Source: JAEUSG01 sp964590225 (GTDB taxonomy: Bacteria; Fibrobacterota; OXYB2-FULL-49-7; JAEUSG01). Taken from it: a stretch of 9,909 nt of DNA. The notes below the pieces were generated by a model. The model saw nothing but the letters and a program-made list of their open reading frames with translations, searched no databases and was not told the DNA's origin. A program made the position numbers and the translations under genes. Numbering within the stretch: the first letter of the stretch is position 1; the number at the start of each line of letters is the position of its first letter. Location: contig CAZPWS010000077.1 in assembly GCA_964590225.1 (NCBI GenBank), positions 1-9,909 on the forward strand. Reading direction: 5' to 3'. Shown in pieces: positions 6,057 to 9,909 of the stretch.

Positions 6057-8141
6057 ATGGAAAGATTTCTTAACAGAGATATCAGCATCCTTAAATTTAA
6101 TATGCGGGTGGCGCTGGAAGCAGCGGACAACTCGCTTCCTCTTCTTGAACGACTCAAATTTATTGCGATAGTATATTCAAACCTCGATGAGTTTTTCATG
6201 ATACGGGTAGGAGGAATTCTTCGACTTATGGATGCGGGCCTCACGACAGACTCCAAATTTTCTCTTGTTGCTGAGAAACAGCTTTCCCTGATTCACAAAG
6301 AGGTTAATAGCCTTCTTCGTGTTATATATAAACTACTAAACAAAAAAATATTGCCAGAATGTAAAAGCCATGGTATTTATGTTTACCCTCACTGGCAGCT
6401 TACTGAAGCCGATGATGAATTCGCAAGATCTTTTTTTATAAATAACATCAAACCTGTTTTAACACCGATTGCAGTAGAAACAGGATCAATCGCCCCTTAC
6501 TTACAGGCACTATCAAATCATATTGCAGTCAAGATAATGGGCAAGAACAAATCCATAACCATCATTTCAATTCCCGCCATTTTAAATCGATTTATTATTT
6601 TACCGTCAGAAAAGGATTTTTATAGCATAACGATAGAACATCTCATCCTTAGATATATTCAACTGCTTTTCCCTGATGAAATAGTTGTAGAAGCAGCAAT
6701 ATTTAGAATTACGAGAAATGCCGATCTCGAACTGCAAGAAGATAACTCACCAGATCTTGTGCGCGATATGGCAAGCATTCTAAAAAAGCGCAAATTCAGT
6801 GCCTGTGTAAGAGTTGAAATTGATCAGAATGCCTCAACAAGCATGGTAAATACAATATGTCAACTTTTAAACATAAAGAAATGCAGCCTTTACAGAATAT
6901 CATCTTTATCGAAACTGCAAGATTTTCACGAACTTGTTTTACTTGACGATTATGCACATTTGCGACATCCAGCATTTAAACCATTGGAAACAACTAATAG
7001 AGAATTATCAATTTTTGAAGAAGTAAAAAGAAGTGACATATTACTCCACCACCCCTACGAATCATACGATGCTGTCGTCCGATTTATTGAAGAGGCGGCT
7101 AACGACCCGAATGTACTTGCGATTAAACAGACACTTTATCGAATGAGCGAAAATAGTCCTATTGTAAACGCACTTACAAAAGCTGCAACATGTGGTAAAA
7201 ATGTAACCGCCCTTGTAGAATTAAAGGCAAGGTTTGACGAAGCACGGAATATAAACCAGGCAAAGACTCTTGAAGAAAGCGGAGCGCAGGTTATTTATGG
7301 AATTAAAGGACTTAAGACGCATGCAAAGATATGTCTTGTAATTAGAAAAGAGAATGACCGAATTACCCATTATGCCCACTTCGGTACGGGCAATTATAAT
7401 GAAAAGACAAGCCGCCTCTACACCGATATAAGCCTAATAACCGCTAATGAGGAATTATGCACAGAAGGAGCAGATTTTTTCAATGCAATTTGCGGCTACA
7501 CAGAACCACCAAGATTGCGACATCTTTTTTTTGCACCGGTTACTTTAAAGGAAAAAATTATTGACCTGATAAATAGCGAGGCAAAAAGAAGAAGAGAGGG
7601 TGACCGGCGAGCCGCCATCTACGCTAAAATGAATTCACTTGCTGATCCTGAGATTATTGAGGCGCTTTATCACGCATCGAAAGCAGGGGTTAAAATACGG
7701 CTTAACATCCGCGGTATCTGCTGCCTTAGACCTGAGATTGAGGGACTAAGCGATAACATCAAGGTGGTTAGTATAGTAGGTCGTTTTCTTGAACACTCAA
7801 GAATTTTCTACTTTAGACAAAGTGGCGATGATATAGTTTATATATCAAGTGCGGACTGGATGATCAGAAATATGGAAAAACGAATTGAACTATTAATACC
7901 AATAGAATCACACGATAACAAGAAAAAACTAATGGACAATTTATATAGCTGCTTTAAAGACAATGTTAAGTCACATAAATTAAACGGTAATGGCACATAC
8001 ACAAAGCACTCTCCAGTGAATGAAAAAAAGCGCTTCAGTATTCAGGACGATCTACTAAGTAAAGTGGAGAAGAAAATAATGCGCCATAAAAATTCACAAC
8101 TAACCTCTTTTATCCCAATAAAAAATTGGCGATATCATTAA
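6057..8141 (+). CDS. ppk: Polyphosphate kinase 1 (PPK1)
   Basis: A 694-residue PPK1, full length for the family (E. coli about 688). It makes long-chain inorganic polyphosphate from ATP reversibly, usually at the membrane, through a phosphohistidine intermediate. The N-terminus has the family pattern FLNRDISILKFNMRV, followed by LKFIAIVYSNLDEFFMIRVGG. The two active-site histidines are present: H422 in GLKTHAKICLV (E. coli H435) and H580 in GRFLEHSRIF (E. coli H592). The block YAHFGTGNYNEKTSRLYTD and the substrate-binding region QTLYRMSENSPIV are also intact. The ATG at 6057 is preferred, with GAAG six nt upstream and 8 nt after the ppx stop. A TTG at 6045 overlapping that stop (TTGA) would add four residues. 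The last 32 bp overlap the converging glycosyltransferase gene. No defects were seen. Confidence 0.96.
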   Translation: MERFLNRDISILKFNMRVALEAADNSLPLLERLKFIAIVYSNLDEFFMIRVGGILRLMDAGLTTDSKFSLVAEKQLSLIHKEVNSLLRVIYKLLNKKILPECKSHGIYVYPHWQLTEADDEFARSFFINNIKPVLTPIAVETGSIAPYLQALSNHIAVKIMGKNKSITIISIPAILNRFIILPSEKDFYSITIEHLILRYIQLLFPDEIVVEAAIFRITRNADLELQEDNSPDLVRDMASILKKRKFSACVRVEIDQNASTSMVNTICQLLNIKKCSLYRISSLSKLQDFHELVLLDDYAHLRHPAFKPLETTNRELSIFEEVKRSDILLHHPYESYDAVVRFIEEAANDPNVLAIKQTLYRMSENSPIVNALTKAATCGKNVTALVELKARFDEARNINQAKTLEESGAQVIYGIKGLKTHAKICLVIRKENDRITHYAHFGTGNYNEKTSRLYTDISLITANEELCTEGADFFNAICGYTEPPRLRHLFFAPVTLKEKIIDLINSEAKRRREGDRRAAIYAKMNSLADPEIIEALYHASKAGVKIRLNIRGICCLRPEIEGLSDNIKVVSIVGRFLEHSRIFYFRQSGDDIVYISSADWMIRNMEKRIELLIPIESHDNKKKLMDNLYSCFKDNVKSHKLNGNGTYTKHSPVNEKKRFSIQDDLLSKVEKKIMRHKNSQLTSFIPIKNWRYH

Positions 8142-9255
8142 CCCCATTTCTTATTTTTTGTCTGTTGATTGCATCATGATATTTACTTAATAGCTTTGTG
8201 TTTTTAAGCATTCTGCTTATTTCTTCAGCCAGTTTGGTGACATCATTAATATACAAGCCCATCTCCATTCCGCAAACGAACTCCATATTACCTTTTTCCT
8301 GTTCCCATATGTATTTGTTGACTATAGGAATTTTTCCCAAAATCAACACCTCCATTATTGTTGATGCCCCACATTTTGTGATCACAATGTCTGACACAGC
8401 AATAAGCTCTCTTACAAACGGGACAAAAGAAAACACATGTATGTTATTCATCCGTTTCGTTCTCTTAATTTCTTCCGCATAGGCCTTAAACCTCTTATCC
8501 CGTCCACACACTATAAGAATCTCGCAATCAAGATTTTTATCGGCAAGATTTCTGGTCAGACTCTTCGCACCTGGTAATCCGTCCCCGCCGCCAAGTATAA
8601 GCACTCGCTTACGCCTATTTGACAACGAATGAGCCAATGTAAATTCTTCAATTTGGCTAACGGTTAATGGAACCGAGAATTTTTTATCTACTGGAAAAGA
8701 AAACTTTTTTACCAATTCTTTCTTTATACCTGCCTTACAAGCATCATGAACTACTTTTTCGCTAAAGACAATCAATTCTTGTTTTCGTTCAAGAAACCAT
8801 AAAGGGTGAGCAGAAAATGGGTCAGTTACCACCGTTATAACACGAATATTTGTTTTCAAGCTATCCACAACTTTTTTAATTGGGGAAATAAGAAAAAAAT
8901 GAAAATTCACTATAACAATAGGCTGCTCCAATTCGATTCTGCATGCAATTGACTTATATAGCGTCCTACTAACAATTATTGCGCTCATTTTCGCAATAAA
9001 ACGCACTTTGTGAAAAGCATAAACAATTTCGAAAAGTTTAATAAAACGACTTTGAGAAAAAGAGTACCCATCAACAATAAACCGCTTAATCCAATTGGGT
9101 GCATTGTCCATTCCATCAGCCAATGAAACTACTGTGCTTCCAGTATTGGAATTATCAGCCATCATGTCGGCTATTGCTTTGGCCGGCGCATAATGCCCTC
9201 CACCCGTTTTTAAATAAAAGAAAAGATATTTCTTACCTGAAGATACTAGCGACAT
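8110..9255 (-). CDS. MGDG-synthase-like / processive diacylglycerol glycosyltransferase (GT28)
   Basis: A 381-residue GT-B glycosyltransferase. The N-terminal half resembles the MGDG synthase domain: TGGGHYAPAKAIAD (17-30) is the glycine-rich acceptor motif, VVTDPFSAHPLWF lies at about 142-154, and FSFPVDKKF corresponds to the GxPV block before the linker. The C-terminal half is GT28/MurG-like: VLILGGGDGLPG (218-229), and KCGASTIMEVLILGKIPIV followed by WEQEKGN, the nucleotide-sugar-binding region. Family members move galactose or glucose from a UDP-sugar to diacylglycerol at the inner membrane. The acceptor here is inferred and could be another lipid. There is no signal peptide, as expected for a peripheral enzyme. 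The ATG at 9255 lies inside the end of the upstream gene (10-nt overlap) with AGGAG and GGG upstream, so translation is probably coupled. The 3' end overlaps ppk on the other strand. Confidence 0.85.
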   Translation of the reverse strand: MSLVSSGKKYLFFYLKTGGGHYAPAKAIADMMADNSNTGSTVVSLADGMDNAPNWIKRFIVDGYSFSQSRFIKLFEIVYAFHKVRFIAKMSAIIVSRTLYKSIACRIELEQPIVIVNFHFFLISPIKKVVDSLKTNIRVITVVTDPFSAHPLWFLERKQELIVFSEKVVHDACKAGIKKELVKKFSFPVDKKFSVPLTVSQIEEFTLAHSLSNRRKRVLILGGGDGLPGAKSLTRNLADKNLDCEILIVCGRDKRFKAYAEEIKRTKRMNNIHVFSFVPFVRELIAVSDIVITKCGASTIMEVLILGKIPIVNKYIWEQEKGNMEFVCGMEMGLYINDVTKLAEEISRMLKNTKLLSKYHDAINRQKIRNGVNDIANFLLG

Positions 9256-9909
9256 TCGTACCCTATGCTCCTCTTAAGTAACTCCATAATCTGTTTGGTA
9301 CCGTTTTTCCTAATCTTAAGAAAACCAGCCCATGCAGCTTCTGCAAACAACCCTTTGTTTATCCAGTCTAAAAGCCACTCATTGGCACATTCTGGATCTT
9401 CCTGATCAACCCCCGCCCCTATTTCAAAAAGCCATCTACGATTATGCTTCTCCTGCGATCCAATCGGTGGCGCCATTAGTATTGGCAAACCGAGTGCAGC
9501 GTAAAAAGAGAGTTCGCTTGGTTTCGTCCAAAGTACATCAGTGTCAATTAAGGCCCTATTAAAATTGACATAATACTCATGAAAATCTGCGCCAGTTACA
9601 ATTTCTATGCATTGCCAATCGGATAATAGCCTTTTAATGCCTTTCTCAACCCCTTCTATTGTTCCTTTATCTATTCCAGCAAGCGCCTTAATTCGTATTC
9701 GATCTCGCAGCAATTCTTCCTTGAGACTATGGACGGCACTCAGCAAAACCTCCACCTGCGCACCAGCCCCTCCAAGAGAAAAAGAGAGCGTTACTGGCTC
9801 AGACAATACTTTTGTGCCTATTTTCGCTCCAATATTATGCTCTATTGAAGCTTCTGCCCGATCCCAGTAATTTGACCGTTCGATCCCATTTAATTTGACC
9901 GGTTTCACA
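9246..9909 (-). CDS. C-terminal part of a GT-B (GT28/MurG-like) glycosyltransferase, 5' end outside the window
   Basis: About 220 residues are visible and the frame is open through the window edge. The first visible start-like codon is a GTG two bases from the edge, so the gene is almost certainly cut by the window. What is seen fits a GT-B C-terminal domain: LSFSLGGAGAQVE resembles the first strand and glycine loop of the nucleotide-sugar domain, and TKPSELSFYAALGLPILMAP followed by IGSQEKHN resembles the EALxxGxPxIxxPxxxQExxN donor-binding motif of GT28 enzymes. NYWDRAEASIEHNIGAK near the edge may be the end of the interdomain linker. The donor and acceptor cannot be named. It is followed with a 10-nt overlap by another GT28-type enzyme, so the two may act in sequence on one glycolipid or glycan. 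Confidence 0.7.
   Translation of the reverse strand, partial: VKPVKLNGIERSNYWDRAEASIEHNIGAKIGTKVLSEPVTLSFSLGGAGAQVEVLLSAVHSLKEELLRDRIRIKALAGIDKGTIEGVEKGIKRLLSDWQCIEIVTGADFHEYYVNFNRALIDTDVLWTKPSELSFYAALGLPILMAPPIGSQEKHNRRWLFEIGAGVDQEDPECANEWLLDWINKGLFAEAAWAGFLKIRKNGTKQIMELLKRSIGYECR

Noticed and set aside
8115..8129. Small inverted repeat CCAAT-AAAAA-ATTGG near the convergent gene ends
   Set aside because: Only a five-base-pair, AT-containing stem without a following T tract on either strand; too weak for an intrinsic terminator and inside coding sequence.
8198..8482. 94-residue plus-strand open frame downstream of ppk
   Set aside because: Antisense to the conserved C-terminal domain of the glycosyltransferase and without recognisable features.
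9332..9870. Two plus-strand open frames near the right edge (9332-9562 and 9607-9870)
   Set aside because: Both are antisense to the partial glycosyltransferase whose donor-binding motif is clear; neither resembles a known protein.

Overview
The window comes from a Gram-negative-type bacterium of moderate to low GC (about 40% by eye). It holds eight protein genes packed into three transcription units. There are no RNA genes, mobile elements or CRISPR arrays that I can see. The phylum cannot be fixed from this sequence. Ornithine-lipid enzymes, a PHP-glycosyltransferase fusion and a PPK1/Ppx pair would fit a Desulfobacterota-, Planctomycetes- or Nitrospirae-like lineage, but that is inference.

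Left unit, minus strand (about 3361 down to 36): an OlsB-like GNAT-fold N-acyltransferase; a PlsC/OlsA-like acyltransferase that overlaps it; and, after a 55-nt gap, a PHP-phosphoesterase/glycosyltransferase fusion. The fusion's glycosyltransferase half is cut off by a stop at 36-38, while a different frame appears to carry on the family sequence to the window edge. The first two genes together look like the two-step ornithine lipid pathway.

Central unit, plus strand (about 3551 to 8141): a ROK-family sugar kinase, a long Ppx/GppA phosphatase with a C-terminal HD domain, and polyphosphate kinase 1. The three genes touch or nearly touch (ATGA overlap, then a start within 8 nt of a stop), so they are probably one operon for polyphosphate synthesis and turnover with a sugar kinase attached. 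This unit diverges from the left one across a spacer of about 190 nt. The spacer holds a possible promoter for the left unit and a perfect 12-bp palindrome.

Right unit, minus strand (window edge down to 8110): the C-terminal part of a GT-B glycosyltransferase, then a monogalactosyldiacylglycerol-synthase-like glycosyltransferase overlapping it by 10 nt. This unit converges on ppk and the two coding regions overlap tail to tail by 32 bp.

A common thread is phosphorus: polyphosphate storage lies between genes for lipids that contain no phosphorus (ornithine lipid and possibly glycolipid). Whether this is a functional phosphate-sparing cluster is inference; I found no convincing Pho box. The other points worth checking are the frameshift in the PHP-GT gene, the altered active-site motifs in Ppx, and whether the ROK kinase uses polyphosphate.
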